From NCBI GenBank assembly GCA_938041455.1, contig CALITO010000014.1, positions 1 to 51,315 on the forward strand: a stretch of 51,315 bases of DNA, read 5' to 3'. Source of the DNA: an uncultured bacterium (GTDB lineage: Bacteria > Armatimonadota > JACIXR01). The stretch's first letter is position 1. Every line of letters begins with the position of its first letter. The position numbers and the translations under genes are program-made. Below are positions 17,235 through 26,017 of this stretch, piece by piece. The notes under the pieces were generated by a model that did no database searches, had not been told where the DNA came from, and worked only from the letters and a program-made list of their open reading frames with translations.

Positions 17235-18071
17235 ATGCGATTGGGAGGACCTCTTTTTGGAAGCTATACAGGACCTGAGGAATGGCTTGCCCTGCTGAGA
17301 AAGTACGGCTATAGCGCCGCTTATTGCCCAGTAGATAGTTCAGCGGACGAGGAGACGATCAAGAGTTATGAAGAAGCAGGGAAAAAAGCTGGCATAGTGA
17401 TAGCGGAAGTAGGAGCTTGGAGCAACCCGTTGAGCCCTATGGAGGAGGTCAGGCGTTCAGCTCTGGAGTTCTGCAAAGCCCAGTTGGATTTGGCGGACAG
17501 GATAGGAGCCCTTTGCTGTGTCAATATAGCGGGTTCCAGGGGAAAGAAATGGGACGGACCTTGCGAGGAGGATTTGACAGAAGAGACCTTTGAGGCAATC
17601 GTTGAAACAGTGCGGGAAATCATAGATGCAGTTAAGCCCATCCGCACATTTTATACCCTTGAGACGATGCCCTGGATGTATCCTGATTCTCCTGATAGTT
17701 ACCTGCGCTTGATAAAAGCAATAGATAGGAAGCAGTTCGCCGTCCACCTGGACATCGCTAATATGATAAACACCCCCTGGCGCTACTTCTTCAACAGGGA
17801 GTTCATAAAAGACTGTATAGAAAAGTTGGGACCTTATATAAAAAGCTGTCACGCCAAGGATGTCCTTATGTCCGAGACCTTCAATGTTCATATAGACCAG
17901 GTGCGTCCAGGCATCGGTAAACTGGATTACACAACCCTGATAAGGGAACTGGAAAAAGTTTCTCCCAACATCCCCTTGATGATGGAACACCTGGAGACGG
18001 AGGAGGAATATTTACTTGCGGGAGAATACATCAGAACTAAAGCAAAAGAGGCAGGTGTATCCTTAAGGTAG
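17235..18071 (+). CDS. TIM-barrel sugar isomerase/epimerase
   Basis: A 278-residue xylose-isomerase-like TIM-barrel protein, the last gene of the operon starting at 11981. Probable metal ligands are Glu in YTLETMPWMYP, Asp in HLDIANMINTP, His in KSCHAKDV and Glu in MMEHLETEEEY, spread over four strands as usual for the family. It differs from the one at 11981, so the operon encodes two distinct members. Members act as sugar epimerases, hydroxypyruvate isomerases or inosose-type enzymes; the substrate here is unknown. Confidence 0.75.
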   Translation: MRLGGPLFGSYTGPEEWLALLRKYGYSAAYCPVDSSADEETIKSYEEAGKKAGIVIAEVGAWSNPLSPMEEVRRSALEFCKAQLDLADRIGALCCVNIAGSRGKKWDGPCEEDLTEETFEAIVETVREIIDAVKPIRTFYTLETMPWMYPDSPDSYLRLIKAIDRKQFAVHLDIANMINTPWRYFFNREFIKDCIEKLGPYIKSCHAKDVLMSETFNVHIDQVRPGIGKLDYTTLIRELEKVSPNIPLMMEHLETEEEYLLAGEYIRTKAKEAGVSLR

Positions 18072-18159
18072 GCGAATAAGTATAATCAGCCAAGATATCA
18101 CGAGGCATTAGTTGAAAGAGGGGGAAGAGAGTTGGAAAGAATGAACCAGAACAAAATGC

Positions 18160-18173
18160 TTATTCAACAAAAC
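18160..18173 (+). promoter_or_regulatory. ATTCAACAAAAC motif upstream of lemA
   Basis: An exact copy of the 12-bp motif (ATTCAACAAAAC at 18162-18173, preceded by TT) lies in the gap before lemA, ending 27 nt before the TATAAT at 18201. No hairpin of the type seen at 237, 26320 and 45531 precedes it. Its position fits an operator or activator site. Confidence 0.4.
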
Positions 18174-18200
18174 CTAATTTCACATTCCTCCGTTCTCTGT

Positions 18201-18206
18201 TATAAT
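18201..18206 (+). promoter_or_regulatory. -10 box of the lemA-htpX operon
   Basis: TATAAT at 18201-18206 lies 20 nt before the lemA ATG, with GAGGTGAT as ribosome-binding site in between. The -35 position (TTTCAC, 18178-18183) is poor, so an activator binding the nearby ATTCAACAAAAC motif is conceivable. Confidence 0.4.
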
Positions 18207-18226
18207 AGTGGTAGAGGTGATAAGAT

Positions 18227-18784
18227 ATGCTCGTCGTGGTTGGTATTTTGGTGTTCCTCATCTTCGTTGTCTGGCCGATTCTAATCTATAATCGGTTAGT
18301 AGGGAAGAGATTCAGGGTTGACAATGCCTGGCGACAAATAGATGTTCAACTTAAAAGAAGGCATGACCTTATCCCCAATCTCGTGGAATCCACAAAGGGC
18401 TATATGCAATATGAGAGGACCACACTGGAAAGGGTTGTTGAAGCGAGAAACAGAGCGATAAGCGCAAGGGGACCTGAGGAAGCGGGAAGGGCGGAAGGTG
18501 AGCTTAGCAGGTTCCTCCGCCAACTCTTCGCCTTGGTGGAGAACTATCCCGAGCTCAAGGCGAACGAGAGCATAGCGAAATTGATGGAGGAACTCACCCA
18601 CACGGAGAACAACATAGCTTTCGCCCGCCAATTCTACAACGATATGGTTATGGACTATAACACTTTCATCCAAATATTCCCCAATTCCCTAATAGCCACC
18701 CTCTTCAACTTCCAGCCGAGGCCTTTCTTCTATATGGAAGTGGAAGAGGAAGCACAACCGCCCAGGGTTGATTTGAGAATATAA
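18227..18784 (+). CDS. lemA: LemA family protein
   Basis: A 185-residue LemA protein: an N-terminal membrane helix (VVGILVFLIFVVWPILIYN) followed by a helical-bundle domain. The family hallmark is DNAWRQIDVQLKRRHDLIPNL around residues 25-45, followed by KGYMQYERTTLERVVEARN. It is usually found with htpX or related M48 proteases, as here (19 nt to the next ATG). Its biochemical role is unclear; it is often linked to envelope stress or proteolysis at the membrane. Confidence 0.9.
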   Translation: MLVVVGILVFLIFVVWPILIYNRLVGKRFRVDNAWRQIDVQLKRRHDLIPNLVESTKGYMQYERTTLERVVEARNRAISARGPEEAGRAEGELSRFLRQLFALVENYPELKANESIAKLMEELTHTENNIAFARQFYNDMVMDYNTFIQIFPNSLIATLFNFQPRPFFYMEVEEEAQPPRVDLRI

Positions 18785-18803
18785 AGAGATATCTCCTCAA
18801 AGC

Positions 18804-19748
18804 ATGGCCGTCACCTTCTATAGCGTAGTCGAGGCAAACAGGAAGAAGGCATTCCTCCTGCTCTTCTCCTTCTTCATCCTCCTTGCCACGGTGGGTTTCC
18901 TCGTCGATTACCTCTATCTCCATTTCCCCCAGCGTTTTCCCTTCCCCCTTTCTACTTCCATAGCCGTTGCCATCGCCTTGGTGCAGAGCCTGGTAGCCTA
19001 TTATCAGGGTGACAATCTTGTCCTCCGTTCCCTTGGGGCTCGTCCTCCCGATTTAGAGAGTATAAAGGAACATGCGCTTTTGAATGTCGTAGAGGAGATG
19101 TCCTTAGCGGGGGGGATCCCCCGTCCGAGGGTATATGTGATTGATAGCGAAGCGCCCAATGCTTGTGCTGTGGGCAGGGACCCCCAACACGCCTCAATCT
19201 GCGTTACAAGCGCCCTTCTTGATACTCTCAACCGGGAGGAATTACAGGGTGTTGTAGCTCACGAGATAGCCCATATAAGGAACAGGGATATATTGACGAT
19301 GACGATAACCGCTACCCTTTTGGGTGCGATAATTATACTTTGCGAGATCGGATGGCGTCTTCAATATCTGGGGGGTTATGAGCGTGGAAGGAGAGGGAGA
19401 GGAAGAGGTAGAGCTGGTGGGATCGTCTTAATCCTCTATCTTGTTCTTCTCATCGTTGCTCCTTTACTTGCCAGGCTTATATTCCTTGCGGTATCCCGAA
19501 ACAGGGAGTATGTTGCTGATGCTCACAGCGCTATGCTCACCCGAAATCCTTTAGCGTTGGCCTATGCCCTTGAGAAGATATCCAAGGCACCAGCTGTTAA
19601 CATTGGGAGTAAAGCAACCGCACACCTCTTCATAGCGGACCCTTTGAGAAGAGCTATAGGGGAATATGAAGGGCTTTGGGCAGACCTTTGGAGCACTCAT
19701 CCTCCCATTCAAAAGAGGATAGAACTCTTAAAGCAGATGGCGATTTAG
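18804..19748 (+). CDS. htpX: Membrane zinc metalloprotease HtpX (M48)
   Basis: A membrane-bound M48 endoprotease for quality control of membrane proteins. The 314-residue product has two N-terminal membrane segments, the catalytic HEIAH (residues 153-157), two further hydrophobic segments and the third zinc ligand Glu in NREYVADAHSA. The arginine/glycine-rich stretch RGRRGRGRGRAGG between the middle helices probably forms a cytoplasmic or loop region. It pairs with lemA. Its last 4 nt overlap the end of the convergent MNT gene. Confidence 0.9.
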   Translation: MAVTFYSVVEANRKKAFLLLFSFFILLATVGFLVDYLYLHFPQRFPFPLSTSIAVAIALVQSLVAYYQGDNLVLRSLGARPPDLESIKEHALLNVVEEMSLAGGIPRPRVYVIDSEAPNACAVGRDPQHASICVTSALLDTLNREELQGVVAHEIAHIRNRDILTMTITATLLGAIIILCEIGWRLQYLGGYERGRRGRGRGRAGGIVLILYLVLLIVAPLLARLIFLAVSRNREYVADAHSAMLTRNPLALAYALEKISKAPAVNIGSKATAHLFIADPLRRAIGEYEGLWADLWSTHPPIQKRIELLKQMAI

Positions 19749-20113
19749 AGCAAATCCTCTATTTTGAAATCTCCCCTTTTGAAGAGGTAGATACCTTCCT
19801 GTAAGGCAGGTGGGACCATCCCCCACCCTTCTCTCAATCCCCGCCTCGCTTCCTCCAATGTATAGGGGAAGACCTCCACGCTCACTCCTAATCCAAGCGG
19901 TTTATATCTAACAATTCTTTCTTCAAAGGGAAGGGGTGAATGAGAGAGAATTATGAGCACATCCGCATCGCTCATTGGTGTGGCTTCCCCTCTGGCAAAG
20001 GAACCGAAGAGGACCACTGCCAAAACCGTTGGCTCGTTCCCTAAATTCTCCGCCCAACTTCTCAATCGCTTCAAAATATCTTCCCTATCTATTCTCCATA
20101 CTCTCGCTTTCAC
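19745..20113 (-). CDS. MNT-type nucleotidyltransferase, antitoxin-like
   Basis: A 122-residue minimal nucleotidyltransferase. The motif LFGSFARGEATPMSDADVLI (GS followed by the DxD-type Asp pair) is the catalytic core. In HEPN-MNT toxin-antitoxin pairs such proteins neutralise the HEPN partner, in studied cases by adding AMP residues to it. Its start lies 29 nt inside the end of the HEPN gene, which indicates a coupled pair. The nucleotidyltransferase core is intact, so it is probably active. Confidence 0.82.
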   Translation of the reverse strand: MKARVWRIDREDILKRLRSWAENLGNEPTVLAVVLFGSFARGEATPMSDADVLIILSHSPLPFEERIVRYKPLGLGVSVEVFPYTLEEARRGLREGWGMVPPALQEGIYLFKRGDFKIEDLL

Positions 20114-20480
20114 AAAACCTCACAATCTCCTCCCCAAAACTTATCGCCTCTTTCGCCTCTTTCTCGCTATAGTGAATCCCCGCTGGCCCGGAGGGGTGAG
20201 CATCGGGATAACGGGTCGGGATATAGAACCTATCCAAAATCCTTGCTTTCTCAAGGAGTTGCTCACTCACTTCCACTGTTTCCGGCAAGCCCTTGAGCAA
20301 ATCCACAAGGGAATGCCCCCAGGCAACTTGTCCCAGGCATTGATGCAACCCCTTCAAGGCGGAATCGCCTGCCTGATGGGCTGCGAAGCAGGCCCAGGCG
20401 AAATCGCCCATCTTGAGGCTGTTTTTAGCTGCCCTTAAATTCAACTTCCCTTGCTCAATCCAATCCTTCCAGCGATTCAT
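20085..20480 (-). CDS. HEPN-domain protein, toxin-like
   Basis: A 131-residue HEPN protein. WACFAAHQAGDSALKGL is the typical second helix, followed by GHSLVDLLKGL and RYPDAHPSG. The last segment reads R-Y-P-D-A-H, an Rx4H arrangement like the HEPN ribonuclease motif, though its position should be checked by alignment. Its ATG overlaps the upstream glycosidase stop by 4 nt, and the MNT gene overlaps its own end by 29 nt. Probably an RNase toxin controlled by the MNT protein, or a HEPN pair with another role. Confidence 0.8.
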   Translation of the reverse strand: MNRWKDWIEQGKLNLRAAKNSLKMGDFAWACFAAHQAGDSALKGLHQCLGQVAWGHSLVDLLKGLPETVEVSEQLLEKARILDRFYIPTRYPDAHPSGPAGIHYSEKEAKEAISFGEEIVRFCESESMENR

Positions 20481-23050
20481 TTGTAAACCTTCAACTCCAC
20501 TATATGCACGCCTATATTGGCGGAATTATATAGCATATTTACCCTTATATATCTCGCCTCCCTCGGCTCAAATGTGTAAGTCTCGCCCCGAGAAGTGGCC
20601 ACCCTCTCGTCTTTCTTCTCGCCCACCTTGACCCACTTCTTCCCATCTTTTGAGACCTCCACTTCGTAATTGTAGAACCTGCTCCCATCCCAAAATGTCT
20701 TTATTAAAATGCGAGAAAATCTTTCTAACCTCTTTAAATCGACTATCAGACTTTGAGGATAGGGAGAAGCACCCCAGTAGGTGGTATCGTCTCCATCTAC
20801 AGCATTTTGGGGGAAGGAGCCGGGCTCGAAGGAGGTAGCAAAGGTTTGTTTACCTAAGGCGAGGTTCTCTTTATCCTCCATCCTTGCCCTCTCTATCTTT
20901 TCCCTCCACTCCCTTTCCCTTCTCGCCTCTTCCCTTCTCCTCGTTTCTTCGTATTCCTTTACTTTGTGTAGATAATCCATCTCTACATTCTTTTCCTTCT
21001 CCCATATCAGCCCCACATATCTCGTATCAGGTGATATCTCCATCCTCTCACCGTGGGGGAACCGATAGCCCACGGGCGCGTGGATGACGATTTTCTGGGG
21101 TGGATTTGCCCACCGTGGCCGCAGGTAGAGTTCTCCACCCTGAGGAAGAATCTTCAAGGAGATGGATAGGGAGCCGAATTCGGTGGGGGCGTTAAGTAAG
21201 GAGATAAGTTCGCCCACTTTTATCCAGGAAGGCGGGAGACAGGAGAAAAGATGAAGCTCCTCGCCTTCCTCTCTTACCAACATATTTCTGAGGAGGTCAA
21301 GGAACTTGCCGGCAAAACAGCCGTGGGGCGTTAGGTTCCCTCCGAAATCCCTCGAGCTTGCTGAGCACATCTCAAATCCCGCATTTGTAGCGGTTGTGTG
21401 GAGGAGGAGGGAATAGAAGGCGTCCAAAACCTTCTCTTTTTCCCCTCTTATCAACTCGGTTTGGGGCACATCTATTCCGATGTATCCGTGGAGATTATCA
21501 AGGCTCGCATAAGTCATTAATCCCTCGTTAAAATTCTGTTCCCTCACCTTCTTAAGTGTGGCCGTAACCATCTCATCCATAGGTTCTAATACCCTACAGG
21601 GGTAAACCGCTTTCAGGTTTGCCCAGTCAAATCCTCCCCCTTCCAGGGAAGGGGGAATATAACCCCTGGTGGCAGAAGTTACTTCTTTTAAATTTTCCAA
21701 AATAAATTCCCGGTAATCCCTCGCCTCCGCTTCCCACCTCTTTACATCCTCTTCATAGCCCAAAGCCCTCGCCATATTTACCGCCTCCACTACCCCCTGA
21801 TAAGCCCAGAAATCGTTACCTATTATATGTCCATAAACATTCTCGTTATCGTGAGGATGAGTGGCTGGTATTAACCCTCTCCCTATACCCATTTCTTTTT
21901 TGCTCTCCTCCCGCGTCCTTATCAACCATTCCATTGCCTTCTTTATCCCTGGATATACCTGCCTGGCGAAAAGGGTGTCTTTGGTGAGGCGAAAGTGCTG
22001 ACCAAATGTCCAGAGCGTTTGCCCCCAACCATCCAGCTGTCCCTCCTGGGATATGAAAAGCCCATCTGTCCTTTGGAACTTAAGGAAATAGAGCGCCGAC
22101 CTCTCAGCCTCCAATGGAAACCCCCAAACATCCAACGCTCTTACCATAAATGCTCCATCCCTTATCCAAAAGGCATCGTATTGAAACTTGTTCACCTTTT
22201 GGATGTAATCTTCCCCTCTTTTCTCTCTGGCGATAAAAAGATACACCAAGTTCGCCCTATATGTATCCACCACCTTCTTTTCGGGCACCCCCAACCAAGC
22301 ACCCTTCCTCAATAAGTTCGTCCAGAAGGAAACCACCCTATTCTTCGCGGTATCTACATCTACATCGAATTCGTTTGCCCGCTCTTTCGGTGCGGGGAAA
22401 CAGAGCATCTTGAAAACGAGCCGCTTTTTCTCCCCAGGCTTCAACTTCATCTTGTAACCCAAAAGGAGAGCGAAATCGCTTGGATTTTTAACTTCTCCCT
22501 CAACCACCTCATCAGGTGTAGGAACAATAGAGAGAAGTTTGCCATCCCTCAATATGTATCCATTAAGATATTCATATTTGGAAGAAGGGGAAAAATCTTC
22601 CTTCGCAACCCTATGCCCCACGCCCATAAATCTTACCCCTATCCAGAATAGTCCTTCTTTATCTTTCTTTTGAGAATTAGAAATCTTCACATCAGCAAAG
22701 GCGAGGGGGTTATCCTCGTAAGCGAGGGGATTATCGGCGAATAGAGTGAAGGAAATGACAAATCCTTCTTTCGTAGTAGAATATTGCACGATGGGTAGCC
22801 ATCCCCCGAATAAGGTTTTTACCCTTTCCTCTATCGGCTCCCGTTTCTCCCCCCAAAGGAAGGCCATCTCTGCCCTCCCCGAGAATATATAGCCCTCGGG
22901 GGTGACCTCAAAAGCAGAACTACAATCTTTAGTGCCGATAACGGTGGTAGGAAAAGCGAAATACTCAAAAACTGGCGATTGCTCCCGGGCGAGAACGACG
23001 GATAAGACTAAAAAGGTAAAAGAACTTAAAAATAACTTTAAGTTCTTCAA
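20477..23050 (-). CDS. Secreted six-hairpin glycosidase with C-terminal F5/8-type (discoidin) domain
   Basis: An 857-residue secreted protein. After a signal peptide (LFLSSFTFLVLSVVLA) come an N-terminal beta-sandwich region (to about 250) and an (alpha/alpha)6 catalytic-type domain (about 260-640) with WIRDGAFMVRALDVWG, GQLDGWGQTLWTFGQH and HPHDNENVYGHIIGNDFWAY. This resembles GH15-like or rhamnosidase-like six-hairpin enzymes. A charged coiled segment (KVKEYEETRRREEARRE) links to a discoidin-type carbohydrate-binding domain (about 725-857, FEPREARYIRVNMLYNS). The start is TTG 23050, with AAAGGGGGAA as ribosome-binding site. It follows the GxGYxYP gene by 15 nt and overlaps the HEPN start. 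The substrate is not known. Confidence 0.72.
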   Translation of the reverse strand: MKNLKLFLSSFTFLVLSVVLAREQSPVFEYFAFPTTVIGTKDCSSAFEVTPEGYIFSGRAEMAFLWGEKREPIEERVKTLFGGWLPIVQYSTTKEGFVISFTLFADNPLAYEDNPLAFADVKISNSQKKDKEGLFWIGVRFMGVGHRVAKEDFSPSSKYEYLNGYILRDGKLLSIVPTPDEVVEGEVKNPSDFALLLGYKMKLKPGEKKRLVFKMLCFPAPKERANEFDVDVDTAKNRVVSFWTNLLRKGAWLGVPEKKVVDTYRANLVYLFIAREKRGEDYIQKVNKFQYDAFWIRDGAFMVRALDVWGFPLEAERSALYFLKFQRTDGLFISQEGQLDGWGQTLWTFGQHFRLTKDTLFARQVYPGIKKAMEWLIRTREESKKEMGIGRGLIPATHPHDNENVYGHIIGNDFWAYQGVVEAVNMARALGYEEDVKRWEAEARDYREFILENLKEVTSATRGYIPPSLEGGGFDWANLKAVYPCRVLEPMDEMVTATLKKVREQNFNEGLMTYASLDNLHGYIGIDVPQTELIRGEKEKVLDAFYSLLLHTTATNAGFEMCSASSRDFGGNLTPHGCFAGKFLDLLRNMLVREEGEELHLFSCLPPSWIKVGELISLLNAPTEFGSLSISLKILPQGGELYLRPRWANPPQKIVIHAPVGYRFPHGERMEISPDTRYVGLIWEKEKNVEMDYLHKVKEYEETRRREEARREREWREKIERARMEDKENLALGKQTFATSFEPGSFPQNAVDGDDTTYWGASPYPQSLIVDLKRLERFSRILIKTFWDGSRFYNYEVEVSKDGKKWVKVGEKKDERVATSRGETYTFEPREARYIRVNMLYNSANIGVHIVELKVYK

Positions 23051-23065
23051 TTTGGCATTCCCCCT

Positions 23066-25966
23066 TTACCTTATTATAAGTTTTCCCTCTCCATTTGCAA
23101 GGATAAGAGAGCATTTGTAAAGTTCGGATAATTGGTCCGGGCGAAGGGGGATATATTCCTCGCCCAATTTCTCCCATAACTCTTTCAAAAGGCTGGGAGA
23201 CATAGGATAGCACTGGACAAATATGTGCATAAAAGCAGGGCGTTCCCTGGGAGTAAAACGCCTCACATCGTCCAAAAGAAGAGAGAAGTTTTTCTTCTCC
23301 CCACCCTCGGGGTCAAAAGAGGTGAGGGAACGGAAAACAGGAACATCAGATGGCAAGAGGATATGGGATTTCTCGTAGGCATTCACCCCATATTGACGTC
23401 CATAATCGGCTAATATGCACTTTAAGTTCAACTTTTCCCCGTAAATTCTGAAATATTCCTCCCCCTCATGATGCGTCCAAAGGCAATCCAAACCCATCTT
23501 GGACATATACTCCTTCGTCAAGTCCAAGAATCGCCCCCATATCTCCTCCCTTTCCTCAAATATTTCTCCATAGATGTCCATAAAGGCGTAACCTACCCCG
23601 AAAGCACAGACGAAGTAGTCGTTCTCATTCGCTCGGGAGTAGTAGTAGTCCATAATGTCGGGAATAAGGTCGTAGACAGTTGGCCCCACCGTCCAGGCAA
23701 GAGGGAATTTACCCCTCTGTGGGTCACCCCAGTAGCGCCGTAGGTAAAAGTCATACCAGTTAACAGGGGCGTCACCATCGGATATCAAGAAGGTAACATA
23801 TATTTTGTGCCCTAAAGGCGGAAGCGGGGCTGGTGTTTGACGAAATTCTTTTCTCCTCGTCCCACTGTGGACGCTTAGATTGGGGATGTGGGACCAGGCA
23901 AGGAATTTACCATACTTGCTCCAGAGGGCAACCCCACCCTCCTCCTGAATCCCTATCCCCTTCCCCGCATAGGGAATGCCTAAAACACCAGTATTAGGGG
24001 GCATTCTTCCCAGCAAATCTTCTATGACTAATTGCTCCTCCAAAGGGTCAGCAACAGGTGGTTTTCCATCCACTTCTCCCGTTATCCAGAAGGTAAAAGC
24101 CTTGAATTGTATAGCATAATCCCTCATAACGACCCAATTAGGGGGAAGGGAAACGATGAACTGGTGGTTTAGTTTGTCCCAGAGGTTCTTTAAAGCCCAA
24201 TCATATACCTCATAGTTCCTCTTCCATCTCCCTCTCAAATCGCGGAGAATGGGGAGTGATAGATAGGGAATTAATCTGGGAGAAACGATGACTCCATTTT
24301 CGATGCCAGCGAGCATCGTTGCCCCATCAATGCTGGCGGGCACCTCCGGGTCGGTTATTATCATTCCTTTCAATTTGTTTCTAAAGCGCCCTAATAAGGT
24401 GCGGGGGTTCTTAACCCATTCTATCTCTTCTATATCTCCCCTTTCCTTCATCCAGCTAAGCCACCTTTCATCCACGGAATTGAAAATCAAGTATATACGA
24501 GGCGATTCGCGATTTACAATTCCCTGGAGTGAAACAAGGAGGAGTTTTTCATCGTCGGGTAAATCCCTTACATCGCAAACGAGGAGCCGCTTAGCAGGTG
24601 GAGGACTATGAGGGAAAACACTGGGGAAAAAGACGAGCTTTCCCCTTATCTTCCCTCTCGCTTTCTTTAGATACGCTTTTCTCGCCAATTCCATTATTTC
24701 TCTTCTCTTTCTTTCCGATATGATGCCTTTCTCAGAAAGGATATACAGCGTAGAGCGAAGGTAGACCTCTCGGAGGTCTAAAAGTCCTTGCCCCTCGCTG
24801 TGGAATTGGAAAACCTGCCCCAACCACACATCTATCGCTCCTTTGAATTGAGGACAATTATGTTTGATTAACGCTATGGCGGGATAGAATATGTCATTTT
24901 CATAGTAGCCAGCGATGGGAATGAGGGTGTCTTCCTTCGGCAAACTGTGGGGCTCCAAGGTTTGGCTAAAGGCGTTTTTATATCTTTCCCAATTTATAAA
25001 TCCTAAATCCAGGGGATCACTTCCCCATAAATAAGCTAATTCACCTCCCTGAGGCGTATAGAAGCCACCTAGGCCCAGTCCATTGTGGAGTAGCCAATCA
25101 TCCCTATGCCCAAGGTCAACCCAGGGAGCATCCATAAGTTCAAATCCACCGTTTGGGAGAAGCTCTTCCTTTGCGCCCTTTATTTTTAAAGAGACATCGT
25201 CCCAAAGGAGTTCTCCTGAGGATTTATAGAGCGCCAGTATCACATCCAGCCTTTTTGCCTCCGAGGGAACCTTGATATCCTCATTGATGAAGAGCCATTC
25301 ACCCTGTTTTGGAGGTATGGAGGGACCATCCTGTCCCAAAAACTTGCCCCCTTCACCCCAAAAGCGGAGGAAGAGCCTGTCTCCTTCCCTATCCTCCCCT
25401 ATATTCCCACTCAGCACCTTTACCCAAGCGGAGAGGGTGTAGACATTCGCTCTTTTATCCAGATAGGTTGATTTTATAATCGTCCAAACCCCCTTGCTTT
25501 GCTTTTGCACTCGAAGGGCATATTTCCCCTTATGGGGTTGAGGGGCTCTCTCAGCGGAGTCGCCCTCCCCAAGAAAGAATTGCCAATCTTTCGCCCCCTT
25601 GGCTTCGCAAGGATGGCAAAAAGGAACGGAAACAGCGATTATGCTGCCTCCCCCCAAGCGAAAGGTTTTTATATTGTCAACCGCTTCCAAAGGGAAGGTA
25701 TTGCCGTAAGGGTAAATTAAGATGGAATACCTTCGGGAGTTCAAATATTGGGGGTCAGCGAGTTGGTTGGCATCCAGTAAATCGGCGGGGATGCCGAGGT
25801 GGTTTAAATATTGATATATGGACCGAGGATGAAAATTAGAGGTAGCGCCAAAACGAGGAAAAAGGGGGTGAGAGAATATAGCTACTTTGGGAGTTGCACA
25901 GAAACTCTGCCCCAGCAGAAATATAAAGGTTAGAGAAAAAGGAATCCTTTTCAAGCTATTAAACAT
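23066..25966 (-). CDS. GxGYxYP-type putative glycoside hydrolase, secreted
   Basis: A 966-residue secreted protein with signal peptide (LTFIFLLGQSFCA). An N-terminal region (to about 150) is rich in glutamine-amidotransferase-like strands. Beta-sandwich sequence follows (about 150-290), then, from about 490, the GxGYxYP-family pattern: VCDVRDLPDDEKLLLVSLQG, FLISDGDAPVNWYDF and the motif region FGVGYAFMDIYG. The family is a predicted glycoside hydrolase of unknown substrate. The frame opens with TTG 25975, but ATG 25966 (MFNSLKR) is the likelier start; no Shine-Dalgarno is seen. First gene of the unit containing the six-hairpin glycosidase and the HEPN/MNT pair. Confidence 0.7.
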   Translation of the reverse strand: MFNSLKRIPFSLTFIFLLGQSFCATPKVAIFSHPLFPRFGATSNFHPRSIYQYLNHLGIPADLLDANQLADPQYLNSRRYSILIYPYGNTFPLEAVDNIKTFRLGGGSIIAVSVPFCHPCEAKGAKDWQFFLGEGDSAERAPQPHKGKYALRVQKQSKGVWTIIKSTYLDKRANVYTLSAWVKVLSGNIGEDREGDRLFLRFWGEGGKFLGQDGPSIPPKQGEWLFINEDIKVPSEAKRLDVILALYKSSGELLWDDVSLKIKGAKEELLPNGGFELMDAPWVDLGHRDDWLLHNGLGLGGFYTPQGGELAYLWGSDPLDLGFINWERYKNAFSQTLEPHSLPKEDTLIPIAGYYENDIFYPAIALIKHNCPQFKGAIDVWLGQVFQFHSEGQGLLDLREVYLRSTLYILSEKGIISERKRREIMELARKAYLKKARGKIRGKLVFFPSVFPHSPPPAKRLLVCDVRDLPDDEKLLLVSLQGIVNRESPRIYLIFNSVDERWLSWMKERGDIEEIEWVKNPRTLLGRFRNKLKGMIITDPEVPASIDGATMLAGIENGVIVSPRLIPYLSLPILRDLRGRWKRNYEVYDWALKNLWDKLNHQFIVSLPPNWVVMRDYAIQFKAFTFWITGEVDGKPPVADPLEEQLVIEDLLGRMPPNTGVLGIPYAGKGIGIQEEGGVALWSKYGKFLAWSHIPNLSVHSGTRRKEFRQTPAPLPPLGHKIYVTFLISDGDAPVNWYDFYLRRYWGDPQRGKFPLAWTVGPTVYDLIPDIMDYYYSRANENDYFVCAFGVGYAFMDIYGEIFEEREEIWGRFLDLTKEYMSKMGLDCLWTHHEGEEYFRIYGEKLNLKCILADYGRQYGVNAYEKSHILLPSDVPVFRSLTSFDPEGGEKKNFSLLLDDVRRFTPRERPAFMHIFVQCYPMSPSLLKELWEKLGEEYIPLRPDQLSELYKCSLILANGEGKLIIR

Positions 25967-25978
25967 TCTATACAAATG

Positions 25979-25993
25979 GTTTTGTTGAATAAA
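25979..25993 (-). promoter_or_regulatory. TTTATTCAACAAAAC motif in the leader of the GxGYxYP gene
   Basis: On the minus strand TTTATTCAACAAAAC (exact 12-bp core) lies 18 nt downstream of the TATAAT at 26017-26012 and 12 nt upstream of the ATG at 25966, where a bound protein would block transcription or early elongation. The preceding GGAAGGGAAAGAG resembles the 5' part of the hairpin elements but does not form the hairpin. Confidence 0.4.
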
Positions 25994-26011
25994 CTCTTTC
26001 CCTTCCTAAAA

Positions 26012-26017
26012 ATTATA
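26012..26017 (-). promoter_or_regulatory. -10 box of the GxGYxYP gene
   Basis: TATAAT on the minus strand (26017 to 26012), 45 nt upstream of the ATG at 25966. No good -35 box is found at 16-18 bp spacing. Confidence 0.35.
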
